From: Usnea hakonensis
Taxonomy: Eukaryota; Ascomycota; Lecanoromycetes; Lecanorales; Parmeliaceae
Length of the DNA stretch: 64,000 nt
NCBI GenBank assembly: GCA_013423325.1
Contig: BLJB01000026.1
Location: forward strand, 1 to 64,000
Direction of reading: 5' to 3'
This document shows positions 12,244-22,892 of the stretch, one piece after another (the stretch's first letter is position 1; every line of letters starts with the position of its first letter). The notes under the pieces were generated by a model. That model ran no database searches. It worked only from the letters and a program-made list of their open reading frames with translations, and was not told the DNA's origin. The position numbers and the translations under genes were made by a program.

Positions 12244-12722
12244 GCCAGAAGGAGTTGAGAAATCGTCGCAGCTCCAAGATGTGTTCTTTGGGTTGAAGAT
12301 AGCAATACGTTCACAGGGCTGTGTGCGATACGACACTGCGCGATGCACGAACGGCTAATGCCTTGTGTCTAATGCCAACGATGTGCACTCTTGTTCTATC
12401 ATGAATAGCTATGTTCAGGGCGCTATTTCGCCACTGCAGTGCCTATGTTTTCCCGGGTTTTCATTCGAGAGAAAGTCCTTCTCCTAAAGTGCCACCATGT
12501 TGTCCACCGGCGATCAAGCCAATGTGAAAGGACAGATCTGAAAAGAGAAATTCAAAAGTGCATAGCAATGTAGCATCCGGTTTCTGTCAGATGGATGAAC
12601 CAATCGGCTAAAGTTTGTGTCACTTTTTTTTTTTGCTTGTGGAGAGGACTCTCCTTTTGAACCCGCGTTTCAGAGATACCCTTTCCATGTAGACAACTTA
12701 TCACTTATCACTATATCTGAAC

Positions 12723-13325
12723 ATGCTGCAAATCATCCTCCAATATTTTGCCCTCTTCCTTCCGCACACATTTGCACGACTCGCGCATTGGCACGTTCTG
12801 CTATTCTACAAGAACACTAGGTTGCTTGATCTCCAAAATGTGATTCTTGTGACACTACCTATTTCAATTCACTTCATCCTTCGGTTTGCCGTAGCGTACC
12901 GACTTCGCGAAGATAACCTCCGAGTTGTCAAGGACTGCATGAGATATGGGTACTTGGTATACAAAGCCTTGGACTTGCTGGCTGCGCTGAAAACCGTGCT
13001 TAAAGCGTCAGGCTTTTGGCGCAAGGCTATGCTCGCCATAGACTTGTTCGTGGAAGGCGCCCTGACCCTTCTAGCCAAAAGAATTGTCTTCGCCTCTGTT
13101 GGTGTTTTCGTCCGCGTGGCGCTTGACGGCTTACCATATGCTAAAAGATTGATGATCTTGGGTTGGATGCTGTTTATCTCCCTGTACAGGTTCTCGAGGA
13201 TGTTTGTGCGAGCCGTCTTCTTTGAACTCCATGATTATCTAGAAGAAATATTCGAAGATAGTAAGGTCCCTGCAGAGGAACAGGTTGGCGAGAAAGAAGC
13301 ATCTAAGGAGGAGGAAGTGCTCTGA
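12723..13325 (+). CDS. Hypothetical multi-pass membrane protein
   Basis: One uninterrupted frame encodes 200 residues. Several hydrophobic helices are visible (LQIILQYFALFLP, VILVTLPISIHFILRF, LTLLAKRIVFASVGVFV, LMILGWMLFISLY). The C-terminus is acidic and Lys/Glu-rich (VPAEEQVGEKEASKEEE). I do not recognise the family. The composition argues that it is coding, but no conserved motif supports a function. It may be a lineage-restricted gene. Confidence 0.5.
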   Translation: MLQIILQYFALFLPHTFARLAHWHVLLFYKNTRLLDLQNVILVTLPISIHFILRFAVAYRLREDNLRVVKDCMRYGYLVYKALDLLAALKTVLKASGFWRKAMLAIDLFVEGALTLLAKRIVFASVGVFVRVALDGLPYAKRLMILGWMLFISLYRFSRMFVRAVFFELHDYLEEIFEDSKVPAEEQVGEKEASKEEEVL

Positions 13326-14390
13326 GAGAGACGTTGAATGCGAGGGAGCTTTGAAGAAGACGTGGTCTTTGATTGAATGCTTCTATTGCTGCCAATCGAC
13401 AATCTCAATCGCCAGATCACCGTGGGAAAACAGGTTCCTGAGGATTGACGGCCCACACGGCAGTGTCTACAGCTGAACTTTCATTTGCCAAGGCTCGACC
13501 CTGTATATGACCGTGCATCGAAGACCCTCTTCTTTCGGAGCAGCATAAGAATACTGGGTGGGGGATAATCTCACTCTCATTTTTCAGGTAGAGCGTTGAA
13601 GCTGGACTACGCAGGCGTGGAATACATAATTCCATTCGAGAAGCCACCCTTTTAATTAGACTGGTCATGTTAATAAATAATTGTCCCCAAAATCCGGATA
13701 CCCCTGGCACTTGCCGTGCATGGAATCGGCCCTGAATGCGCAGACTGGGATCTACACGCGCTAACCCCACATTTCTACAAGCCATTGAGACCCTTGATTG
13801 GTGTACCTAGAGCCTAAAGGCCGATGAGATCCAGGTCCAGCCTTGTTTGCTTTGCTTTGCTTTGCTTGGACTCCTACTTACAACTTAGCCCTCCTTTGGG
13901 CGTCTTTCGCTTTCTTAAAGTCCGCGCGACTTCACTTTCACTCCCTACCTTACTTCTTTGCACACTCTCCCAGCCTCTCTACAGCGTAACGAAAGCCATA
14001 CCCACTACCGCTTCTTTCCCACTCACATCTTCTCATGTAAACATTCATCCAGCCACTTGCATTGCAACGGCTCCGCTCTTCACCCTTCGTGCCTTCTGAT
14101 TCCATCTCAATCAATCAAGTCACTCCATCCTCTCATCTTCCACTTCCTCACCTTCCACCTCCTCACTTCACCGACTTCTTAATCATTGATAAATCCTCCA
14201 CTCGCACCTTCCAAGCTCCCAGCCCACTGGCCTCTCACGCTTCAACATGCTTCCTCGCGACTTCAACGATTTTGCAGACTCATCAACAATACTATTACCA
14301 CCGCATCATCACCCATTTTGTTCTGCCTCACAAGCAGCGCACTCAAAACTTCTTACAACTTCCTTCAGGCATCAGTCTTTCGTTCCCATC
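13326..14390. other. Intergenic with pyrimidine-rich leader and short microsatellite
   Basis: A TTTGC unit is repeated about four times near 13846-13868. From about 13870 to 14390 the DNA is strongly C/T-rich, as expected of a long fungal promoter and 5' leader for the gene starting at 14391. No gene is supported here. Confidence 0.6.
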
Positions 14391-15197
14391 ATGTCAGATT
14401 CAGCACCCGAACCCATCCCGAGGCCTGCCAACCCAATTGCCATCAATCCCTTCGCCGCCTCCAGGAAGCGCTCACGCGATGAAATCTCTCCTGAAGACGA
14501 GCCAATCCTGCCTCCATCAAGGACACCAGGGATCAGCCCAACAGCCATGTATGTGGAGGGAATGGCCCGCATCAATCCCCTCACTGGTACTGCTGCAACA
14601 GCAGAAACACAGACCGGAACATGGTTTGAAGATCAATTAGAGAGGAAGCTGCAGCCGGATACGGAGGCGATTGAGGTGCAATCGTCGGATTCGAATGACG
14701 AATTACCCAAACGGAAAGTCCAGCGCCGGGATACCTCCTCCAATGCTGAGGTCCCCATGTCTGTAAATCCCACCGATGCATCACAGATCACAGCGGCGGA
14801 TCCAACTATTGATCAGTTTACCTATCTGCTGGGAATCGGATGGACCCATTTGGGCGAAGACTCGGGCTCGATTGCAATGGCACGGGGATTCAATCGATAC
14901 ATTGACAACCACTACCCTCTTACAGACTCAGAGGTGCTCCTCAAAAGCAAGAGCTTGGATTCATATTTGGTCAAGACATATCAAGGATACTACCTGTTCC
15001 CAGAAGACTTGACAGAAGCAAGGCTAGTAGCCAGGACATGGGAGGAGACACTGATGAATCTTCAGTCGTCGCCAATACGTTTTTCGTGGGCACAGCCCCT
15101 TTGTGCTGCAAGAACTCCCGATAAAGACCGCCACGATGCCAACGATTCGGACATCTCGTCCATGTCGATGGGAGCAGGAGACATGGACGTGGACTAA
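14391..15197 (+). CDS. Conserved fungal hypothetical protein, likely nuclear
   Basis: A 268-residue protein starts at MSDSAPEPIPRP; the ATG at 14247 is in frame but its 48 extra codons look like leader. The N-terminal half is disordered and contains basic clusters that could be nuclear signals (SRKRSRDE, PKRKVQRRD). The C-terminal ~110 residues form a compact region (FTYLLGIGWTHLG, ARGFNRYIDNHYPL, LDSYLVKTYQGYYLFPEDL, ARTWEETLMNLQ) of a type I associate with uncharacterised fungal proteins. The acidic tail ends GAGDMDVD. Function is unknown. Confidence 0.65.
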   Translation: MSDSAPEPIPRPANPIAINPFAASRKRSRDEISPEDEPILPPSRTPGISPTAMYVEGMARINPLTGTAATAETQTGTWFEDQLERKLQPDTEAIEVQSSDSNDELPKRKVQRRDTSSNAEVPMSVNPTDASQITAADPTIDQFTYLLGIGWTHLGEDSGSIAMARGFNRYIDNHYPLTDSEVLLKSKSLDSYLVKTYQGYYLFPEDLTEARLVARTWEETLMNLQSSPIRFSWAQPLCAARTPDKDRHDANDSDISSMSMGAGDMDVD

Positions 15198-15611
15198 ATA
15201 TTTCCGTGAAAGCCGGAAGGAGTGAGCCTGTGCCTCGATCTAATCTTGGCTTACTACACTAGCAGAAGATGAATTATGAGGAAGAAGAAGCCCAAAAACG
15301 ATGCATGGTTTGCCTATTGGAGTTTTTGAAAATGTTGGCGTTAGAATGGGAGATAGCCTGCCTGTTCATAATGACCTATTCATAATGAAATATTCTGCTT
15401 ATCGAGTGCTGTCCTGGCCCGCATCAAAGCGTAAACTGGATGTTGTTCGCTAATAATGAGCGTTGTAGAAAGGGTTAGCGAGACAATTGGTACGTACCAC
15501 GATCTTTTTTGCGATGACGACGTACAACAGCGGACCGTACCTTCAAATTACAATGAAAATCAACCCCACCAACTCAAACTCTTCAGAAACCCACTTATAT
15601 ACTTCTCAAAT

Positions 15612-16508
15612 ATGCCTTCACATCCAGTATTCAAAGCGGGCAACTCCGCACTCATAACTGGAGCAGCTTCGGGCGTTGGTCTCGCTGTCGCAAAGCTCTG
15701 TCACAAGAATGGAATGAAACTTGCTCTCGTCGACCGAAATTCTGAAGCTCTCTCCGAAGCACGCTCACATTTCAATCTTAGCAGTGACACACGGACATAC
15801 TCTATGGACGTCGGAAAGATCGAAGAATGGAGTGACCTGCGAGCGAAAGTGGAAATGGATTTCGGACAACTCAGCTTCCTGGTGTTGAATGCTGGCATTG
15901 GACTCAATAGCGGGTGGGAGGATACGGAATATTTCCACAAGGTGACCTCAATATGTGTCAAAGGCATATACTGATCAACTAACAAACGGCATCATCCCCA
16001 GATAATGGACACTAATCTTTTCGGAGTCATTAATGGCATTTCCACCTTTCTCCCTTCATTCCGCACACAAAAGCAGCCCACCTCGATCGTCATTACCGGC
16101 TCGAAACAGGGCATCACAAATCCGCCTGGCAACCCCGCTTACAACGCCTCCAAAGCTGCTATCAAAACGATCGCCGAACATCTCTCATACGACTTGCGCG
16201 CCACCCCTACTTCCGTACACTTGCTGGTTCCAGGATGGACGTTTACGGGGATGACTGGAGGAGGTGGGAAAAAAGAGAAACCAGAGGGCGCATGGAGTCC
16301 CGAGCAAGTCGCAGACTACCTGCAGCAGAAGATGGCGGAGGAGGTGTTCTATGTGATTTGTCCTGATAATGATGTGACTGTTGAGAAGGATAGGAAGAGG
16401 ATGCTGTGGAGTGTTGGTGATATTGTCAATGAGCGGCCACCACTCAGTCGATGGCGAGATGGATACAAGGATGACGCAGAGGAGTGGATGGCAAAGCAGA
16501 AGGTTTAG
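15612..16508 (+). CDS. Short-chain dehydrogenase/reductase (classical SDR)
   Basis: An NAD(P)-dependent oxidoreductase with two exons (15612-15941, 16002-16508; 60-nt intron with GTGACC donor and CAACTAAC branch) encoding 278 residues. The start MPSHPVFKAGNSALITG was preferred to the ATG 156 nt upstream because it places the Rossmann fold at the N-terminus as usual. Visible motifs are the cofactor loop TGAASGVG, the NAG motif (LVLNAGIGL), a catalytic serine in VITGSKQG and the YNASK catalytic pair. The substrate cannot be read from the sequence. It converges on another, unrelated SDR gene, with about 100 bp between the stops. Confidence 0.9.
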
Positions 16509-16605
16509 AATTAAGGACAGGTAATGGGGGCTGAGGGAATTGCGTTCGTGTATTTATGACCATATGGATCTTCCACACACGCACAGCCAACACGACAGCA
16601 TACGC

Positions 16606-17751
16606 TTACTGTCCTGTCTCTTTCAAGCTCTGATGGACATTCCCAATAAATGCATCATCAACCCCGGCCCAGCTCTTTGCCACCCTTTGCAGCCCCACGG
16701 GTAGCACACCCAGCCAGGCGATCCACCTCACATAAGCTGGTTCACTCACCACGCCCCCTTCACCTCGGACAATCATTTCCACAATTCTGGCCGCAACGTC
16801 TCCAGCCCCAACCACAGGCCCGAAGAAATTCCTTGGCCAGCCTCGCAAGTGAACATTGCCGAACATTTGAGTATCCAATTGTCCAGTTGCTACCAATATC
16901 GTCTTCACCTGTGGCGCTATTGACGCTAATTCGGAGGTTAGAGAAGCATGGTAGGCGAGTAGAGCGGCTTTGGAGGCGGCATATGCCGAGAGATGTGCAG
17001 CACCGAATTGGCCTAGCACGGAAGAGACCGTCACAATCGTCCCGCCATGCGATGATTTCTCCAACATGGGCCGCAGAAAGAGCTTGTTCAAATGATAGTG
17101 ACTCAATGTATTGATGCGAAACGTCCTCTCAACCGCTTCCCTACTCTGCTCCATCAAACCCTTACCATTGACCACAGCCGCGTTATTGATCAGCACCGTC
17201 GGTGTACCTACAGCTCGTACAACCGTATCCCATACCCTCTCTACCTCCTCATAATTCCCCACGTCACAGTAATAATACCGCACGCCCTCCATCTCCTCCC
17301 CATCCGCCGGTCCTTTCGCCAAGCCTTCAGCCTTAGCCCAGGTCGGCGGGACCTCTACATCCAAAACCGCGACCCCAACACCTCGCAATGAGAAGATCTC
17401 AGCCAGACAGCCCCCAAGCCCGCCAACGCCGCCGGTGATCACGACGACTTCATCTTCCCAATTGATCTCCCTCGGCGGGCCGTATGCGAGTCTGTTATTC
17501 ACACCTTGCAACACGCTGTACAGGCAAACGCATATTGCGAATGTGGAGGTGAGGATGAAAGAGGTGGAGTTGTAGGGCGCGGCGAGGGCGCGGAGACAGA
17601 GTGGGAGGAGGGCGGCGAGGAAGGGGTGGAAGAGGGTGCGGGAGAGGACGTGGATGAGGAGGTCGAGGGTTAGAAGAGGGCGTGCTGGGGTGGAGCGAGG
17701 AGGTGGGCGCACTTTGTTGCGGCGTTGGATGATGGGTGGGGCGGAGGCCAT
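16606..17751 (-). CDS. Membrane-associated SDR (RDH10/SDR16C-like)
   Basis: An intronless 381-residue oxidoreductase. An N-terminal hydrophobic region (FHPFLAALLPLCLRALAA, then STFAICVCLYSVLQGV) precedes the dehydrogenase domain, as in microsomal retinol or sterol-type SDRs. The domain shows VVVITGGVGGLGG (cofactor loop), LINNAAV, VSSVLG with the catalytic serine, and YAASK. The length and the membrane anchor resemble SDR16C members. The substrate is not determinable and is probably a lipid or other hydrophobic alcohol/ketone. A C-rich coding bias is seen in its N-terminal part. Confidence 0.88.
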   Translation of the reverse strand: MASAPPIIQRRNKVRPPPRSTPARPLLTLDLLIHVLSRTLFHPFLAALLPLCLRALAAPYNSTSFILTSTFAICVCLYSVLQGVNNRLAYGPPREINWEDEVVVITGGVGGLGGCLAEIFSLRGVGVAVLDVEVPPTWAKAEGLAKGPADGEEMEGVRYYYCDVGNYEEVERVWDTVVRAVGTPTVLINNAAVVNGKGLMEQSREAVERTFRINTLSHYHLNKLFLRPMLEKSSHGGTIVTVSSVLGQFGAAHLSAYAASKAALLAYHASLTSELASIAPQVKTILVATGQLDTQMFGNVHLRGWPRNFFGPVVGAGDVAARIVEMIVRGEGGVVSEPAYVRWIAWLGVLPVGLQRVAKSWAGVDDAFIGNVHQSLKETGQ

Positions 17752-18758
17752 GCAGGGGATCGAGATGGGAGGGAAATGCTACACGAGGCGACACGTTCAG
17801 TCGGATTCGCTAGTACCAAATCAGGCAAGGTGGTATTTAGCAGCGCCTTGGCACGTTGCCTCTTCCATTGATAAGGTAAGGTAAGGTACCTTACATCACT
17901 CTTCCATATGGGAACGAGATCGGAGATGGACCGTCGGATTCCGCGGGCTGTGCATCCAAATGAGGTGAGTAGCGCGGCTACGAGTAGCTATAGGCTTAAG
18001 CAACGCGAAGAGAGCGAAGAATTTTATAGCGACAAGCGTTATCAGAAATGTAATCTTTTGGAAGCTGATGAATTGATTGATTCTAAGAAGAGTATGAAGT
18101 CTAGTAGCAGTGGAAGCTGACTGCCGAGTACGGGCCCATAAAACTAACAGTACTTTATGAGAATGCTCCATAAAATTTATCAGCCGAATTCACTCGGTCT
18201 TTGTTCCAGGGAATGATCGCAGACACCTCCAGATCCTAAAAGCCTGTAAGAACGAAGACGAGGTGGAGATGCATTGTCGTTTCCTTAACCACTATATTGA
18301 TTTTTGTTTAGATTATATATTTTTATGGTAATTATTTAAGTACATACGGCCACAGACTGTTGAAAACTCGGCTTCCCGTCCGCTCAGCCAAAGATAAGCC
18401 TCAGATCGGCTAATTAGTAGTTGGGTCGGTGACGACCAGCGAATACTAGCTGCTGTATGTTTTTGCATTTTTGCACCTTTCAGGCCCACAGCGTACTGTG
18501 TTGAGGATTGGGTAGGTACGTAGAACTAAGCTAAGGTTCCCGCTGAAGTTTGAGATGTTCTTACCTTTCTTCATTACCACTCATATACCAACAACACAAA
18601 AGTACCTACAATCGAAAAGAAATCGACTGCCAGTAAATCACATGTCTCTCCGTATTTCAGACTTTATACTGATCTGTGTTGTACCTAGTATTTATCCTGC
18701 ACGCAAAACCAAAGAGAGGTGGATAAAAACTCCTAACCTCAATTTCTTCACCATTATA
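17752..18758. other. Intergenic, AT-rich, with a palindrome
   Basis: GTAAGGTACCTTAC at 17881-17894 is a perfect 14-bp palindrome preceded by two further GGTAA units, about 130 bp upstream of the membrane SDR start. From about 18160 to 18560 the DNA becomes AT-rich. I see no gene. Confidence 0.55.
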
Positions 18759-19187
18759 ATGACTGCACCTCTGGTGAGATTGTGTAAGCTCCTAACACTA
18801 TTATAGAGCTCACTGCTAATATGCTTATTAGTCTTAAAGGACTTCGTATACCCCGCGGCTCTACTAGGATTCAGTGTCCTAGGGAACAACTATTACCAGA
18901 GCAGCCAGTTCGATTCGATCGAGAAGAATTTCAAAGCGTTGAGGACAGATGTCACTGTCCTCAAAACAGATGTCACTGTCCTCAAAGCAGATGTCGGTGT
19001 CCTCAAAACAGATGTCGGTGTCCTCAAAACAGATGTCGCTGTCCTCAAAATAGATGTCGCTGTCCTCACCACAGATGTCAATGTCCTCAAAACAGACGCA
19101 AATGTCATAAAAGCTCAATCTTCAGCACCGATACTAGTCATGGACTGTATGGATGACAAGGGACCAAAGTTCACTCACAAGAAATGA
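18759..19187 (+). CDS. Small protein with TDVxVLK heptad repeats
   Basis: Two exons (18759-18783, 18832-19187; 48-nt intron with GTAAGC donor, CTAAT branch and TTATTAG acceptor) give 126 residues starting MTAPLVRLFLKDFVYP. A short hydrophobic stretch (YPAALLGFSVLG) is followed by eight consecutive seven-residue units of the form T-D-V-x-V-L-K. The valine and leucine fall at a and d positions, so a short parallel coiled coil is likely. The tail is MDCMDDKGPKFTHKK. Function and family are unknown. The splice model is mine and is the weak point, but the unit length of exactly seven codons and the open frame argue that the repeat is translated. Confidence 0.55.
18945..19112 (+). repeat. 21-bp tandem repeat, eight units
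   Basis: Units start at 18945, 18966, 18987, 19008, 19029, 19050, 19071 and 19092. The consensus ACAGATGTCxxTGTCCTCAAA is nearly identical in the first seven copies and degenerate in the last. The antisense strand is also open (DSDICFED-type reading), but the plus-strand frame fits a gene better. Confidence 0.95.
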
Positions 19188-20371
19188 AGATGGCTATCCT
19201 AGAAGCCAAGCGTGGAAGGGATGGAGTTGTCATCGGATGGAGTTGTCATGCTTGTATTGCTTAAAGTGAATACCCTATGGCTTGCCGCCTATTGCTCAGG
19301 AGTTCATGAATATACCACAATAGAGAAGGATTATCACAGTTTTTGACTTGCATAAACGGAACACATACGTTCACAACGCCTCATGCCATGCAGTCGTCCT
19401 TGACAACATATGTTACCTGCCAACTTGTGTATAGACCGAATAGTTTTGAGTGGTTTCACTTTGCATTATGTCTATTTGATGAAATGAACAGGGTGAGTTG
19501 TCTTGGATTCTATTTCCTGTATGTTCTGTGTTTCCCTGAGATTTGAGAGTATCCAACCCGCCTAAAGGCCAGGACGGAGGTTTCAACAAGTAGGGAATCC
19601 CTCCTCGACATTGTCGTTCTACGTCTTTTCTCACCTTGGGATCATAGCAGCTTGTCTCATTGCAGCCTCATACACTACTCGGATAGTCGTTGAATGGACG
19701 GCACAAAAGGAGAAACAATAGACGCATTTAGCCGTAAATAGTGCTAGAGCGGCGCCTCTTTATGGCACTATTGGTTGGGCTTTTTCCCTTTTTTAGGGTT
19801 CTTCTACGACTCCGGATCCTTTACCTCGCCTTACTTGATTTGACCTTATGCATTTTGACAAGACCTCTCGATTGTATCTCTGCACTCGAGGCGGAACCAG
19901 ATGCGTCCTTTGTTGATGTCTACTCTAGAATGCCTTTTCTCGCTCTAGCTGATCATAGCAGCAACGTGCCCTACAAATGGCTGTCAAAGATTCCCACCGC
20001 TAGTCTTTCCATTAGTCTCACGTGTCCGTCCGTTGTTAGCTCCCACGTTGCACCGCTGGCCCCGACTGTTCAGCTAGGTACGTGAGAGAAGGGCACATCA
20101 TGACGCTTTAGGATGTGATAAGCGAATATCTGGCGCTTTTTCGCACCTAATCCGAATGCATCGATTCTTCAGTGACCCATTGGGGTCATTCTCGATTAGC
20201 TCTCTCGCGGTATCCCTTACATTCCTTCAATAAATCAATAGACTTGGATACGGCGTTGGTGAACTTATAAAATGGTCTCATCACCTGCCTCTCCTTCGTG
20301 ATTACCTTCGAGATCGAGTGTGCTTATTCCAGTCCCCGCGTCTCATACGTTACACCATTCAAGGTACCACG
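19188..20371. other. Intergenic, no gene seen
   Basis: A 114-codon frame at 19741-20085 has no recognisable feature. The composition looks non-coding. The promoter of the secreted protein at 20372 lies at the right end. Confidence 0.55.
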
Positions 20372-21341
20372 ATGCATGTCTACTCTGCTGCCATCCTTTT
20401 CGCAGCGCAGCTTGCAGCAGCAGCTACTACGACCCTCTCGGTTTGTAACAGGGACAACTGTCTCCGAGCCGTCGTCGCTAGCTCCTTTCCCACCAGATCC
20501 GGCGCCGCCGACTGTTCATCTTTCTTCAGAGACACCGTAACGCCAGCGAAAGTGTAAATACTACCATCTCAACCCAACCATGGCATGCTGATGTGGATCC
20601 TCTAGCACTGTCACCCAGTCATCTGTCGCCACTGTTACAAGCACTTTGACTGTTACCTCGGTAGCTCTAAAAGAGAGACGCAACGATGCTCCTGAACAAG
20701 CCCTCGAAATTGTGCCACGGCAAGCAACGGCCACGCCAACTTCAATTCCAGCCTATGCATCCGCGTGTTCTGGCGCAGTCCGCTACTCCAGCGCCTGTTC
20801 TTGCATAGGCGCTACTCACACCACCACGACCGTCAAGGCTCCAACCACAACCACCACAGTCTCCACGACGACAACGGTAACCGAATGCGCAAGCCCGTTC
20901 CCCACATTTGTCCTCCAGCTCGAAGATTCCGGCATCGTACTCAACGGCATCCCTCTAGACGGTACTTACGCCCAATTCGACGATGGCGACGGTCCTCTCA
21001 TCGGCTTTAATGGCTCTCCTCGCTCCCAAGCCATCATTCTGTCCCTCAACGCTGCGGGTAATCTGGTCATGGACCAAAATGCTCTGATCGGAGCTACTGA
21101 TTACGGACAGTCGATGGAGCTCCTGCACTTCAACGACGTTGCTGATGCTTACGCGACGGAGAACCCGGCGGTTTGCTCCGTGTCCGGTGGAAAGCTGACA
21201 TGCAGCACCGGGGCACCGAAGATTCTGATGCTTTGCCCTGGATTTGCCACTACCAACGACTTGTTCATTGGAGTCAGTCTCGAGCCTGCGCCGTGTGTCT
21301 CGCCGACATTCAAAGTCGTTCCTGTTTGTGTGGTTCCCTAG
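20372..21341 (+). CDS. Secreted Thr-rich protein of unknown function
   Basis: Two exons (20372-20553, 20606-21341; 52-nt intron, GTAAAT donor) encode 305 residues. A signal peptide is clear (MHVYSAAILFAAQLAAAATT). It is followed by a Cys-containing segment (VCNRDNCLRAVV), Val/Thr repeats (TVTQSSVATVTST), a basic site (KERRND) and the Cys-rich stretch CSGAVRYSSACSCIG. A Thr-rich linker comes next, and then a ~140-residue domain rich in Gly, Asp and hydrophobic residues (VLQLEDSGIVLNG, FNGSPRSQAIILSL, LMLCPGF). This architecture is common among secreted or wall-associated ascomycete proteins. There is no GPI-like tail. No enzymatic motif is visible. Confidence 0.8.
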
Positions 21342-21960
21342 CCGTGGCTACCGGCGTAGAACACAGGAACTCGAGATTTTGAACAATGAGAATGATGAGA
21401 CACATGCAGGTATAACAGTAGCATAAAGCATTATAAGAACTGCGATCGAGGTAATACAAATATTATAAAGAAGTACCTTGTAGCTCATTTGTAAGTTTAG
21501 ATACACTGCCCATACCTTGCCCACAGAGCCACAATTGGACCGGGAGCACAAACCAGAGGCTTGCACTTGCAGTAGGCATAAAACAAAAGACCGGCCATGG
21601 CAAGGATAAGCCAAGGCAGAATAACTCTCAACCTTCTCTACCCAAATCGCCTTCGCTCACAAGATCCACTGAGACCCCTCGCCCAAAATGAAGACAGGCT
21701 AGAAGCAACACTCGCACGAGCATATGAGGCAGCCGTAGAAAACCACCACAGTCGAGGCAGAAATTCGTTCCTACAATTAGATTAGCTCTTATTCGTAGCT
21801 CCTTCATTGTACCCAATAAGAGGAAATCCTCAGGGGAAAAAAAGAATACCTGCCGACTTGCCATCAGGCAAAGCTGATACCACACCCCTCCAAGCCGCCA
21901 ACCTCACCCCCCAAACCACAACCTCACAGCTCTCTAGCCTAGCCCCTTCCCCAATCCCCC
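21342..21960. other. Intergenic, no gene seen
   Basis: Short frames only. The right end is strongly C-rich on the plus strand and merges with the G/A-rich acidic tail of the next gene. Confidence 0.55.
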
Positions 21961-22498
21961 TCACACATCCCCCTCCTCCTCCCCCTCCCCTCCACCCCCC
22001 CCATCAACACCCTCCCCCCCCTCCCTCCCCAGCACATCCCCCACAACCCTCACAATCTCCTCCTGTTCCTCCGGCGAAAACCTCTCATCGCACTCCTCCA
22101 CCACACAATCCAACAGCCCCAAATTATCCGGCCGCAAGTTCGCCATCATGAGCACCTCGCTCTTTGTCAATCGGTAGGGCGACAGGGCCGTGACGAGGGT
22201 CGCGAGGGCGGCGGCGCTGTAGGGCGGGGCGTGGTAGCGGGGGATGCGGGAGCGGGAGGGGGGTGGTGGGGAGAGGTAGTCTGTTAGCTATGGGGAGAGT
22301 GTGAGTTATTTTCTTTTCTTTTTCCTTTGGGGTTTTTTTGGTTGGTTTGTTGGGGGAGTGGGTGCTTACTTCTTTGAGGACCGTTTCGACATTTGTGTGT
22401 TTTTGGGGTACGGAGCGGGGTTTGGCGCGGTTGGCGGTGAGGTGGGCGAGGACTTCGTAGTTGGAGAGGACGGCGGATTGGGATTCGAGGATCTTCAT
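21961..22498 (-). CDS. RPC17: RNA polymerase III subunit Rpc9 (Rpc17/CGRP-RCP family)
   Basis: Stalk subunit of Pol III that pairs with Rpc25 and helps initiation at tRNA and 5S genes. Two exons (22498-22370, 22287-21961; 82-nt intron, GTAAGC donor) give 151 residues. The N-terminus MKILESQSAVLSNYEVLAHL matches the family start, and LTKSEVLMMANLRPDN followed by VVEECDERFSPEEQEEIV matches the Rpb4/Rpc9 HRDC-like core. The C-terminal tail is Gly/Glu-rich (GGEGVDGGGGGEGEEEGDV). No other subunit gene is adjacent. Confidence 0.88.
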
Positions 22499-22892
22499 GG
22501 GTGCTGGGTGTGGTGCTGGTGGTGAAGGGTAGAAAAAGAATGATCGATGATGTTGGTGAGAGTAGCGATGCGGAAGGTTTTTAAGGTCTCTAATGTTCCC
22601 TACATGGCTCCTCCACTTTTGTGGGCTAATTTCAACGATTGGTTGGCCTAGCTTTGAGCAAGTGTGTTGAAGCAGGTGGATCTCTGCTATAGTATAATGA
22701 TACTATGTGCAGATAAAGGAAGTCTTTGCACCTCTGGAGCAAGATACTCTACATTAATACGCCTACACACCGTACATACCCAGAAGAAGAATCTTCCAGC
22801 CTTCAACATTTAACAAAACGGCTCCTGTTATTTCGGATGCCGGAAAGTCTCAAATGCTCAACATTCAAGGGACAACGCTCATTGCTCATCGC

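Noticed and set aside
11948..12358. 136-codon frame taken as the whole eL27 gene
   Set aside because: It lacks the conserved N-terminus and ends in residues foreign to the family. Upstream exons and a 53-nt intron restore both ends.
15612..17751. The two neighbouring SDR genes as a tandem duplication
   Set aside because: They differ in length, membrane anchor and cofactor loop, and are convergent. They belong to different SDR groups.
18879..19118. Antisense frame with DSDICFED repeats
   Set aside because: It arises from the same 21-bp unit. It lacks splice sites, and the plus frame has a better gene model.
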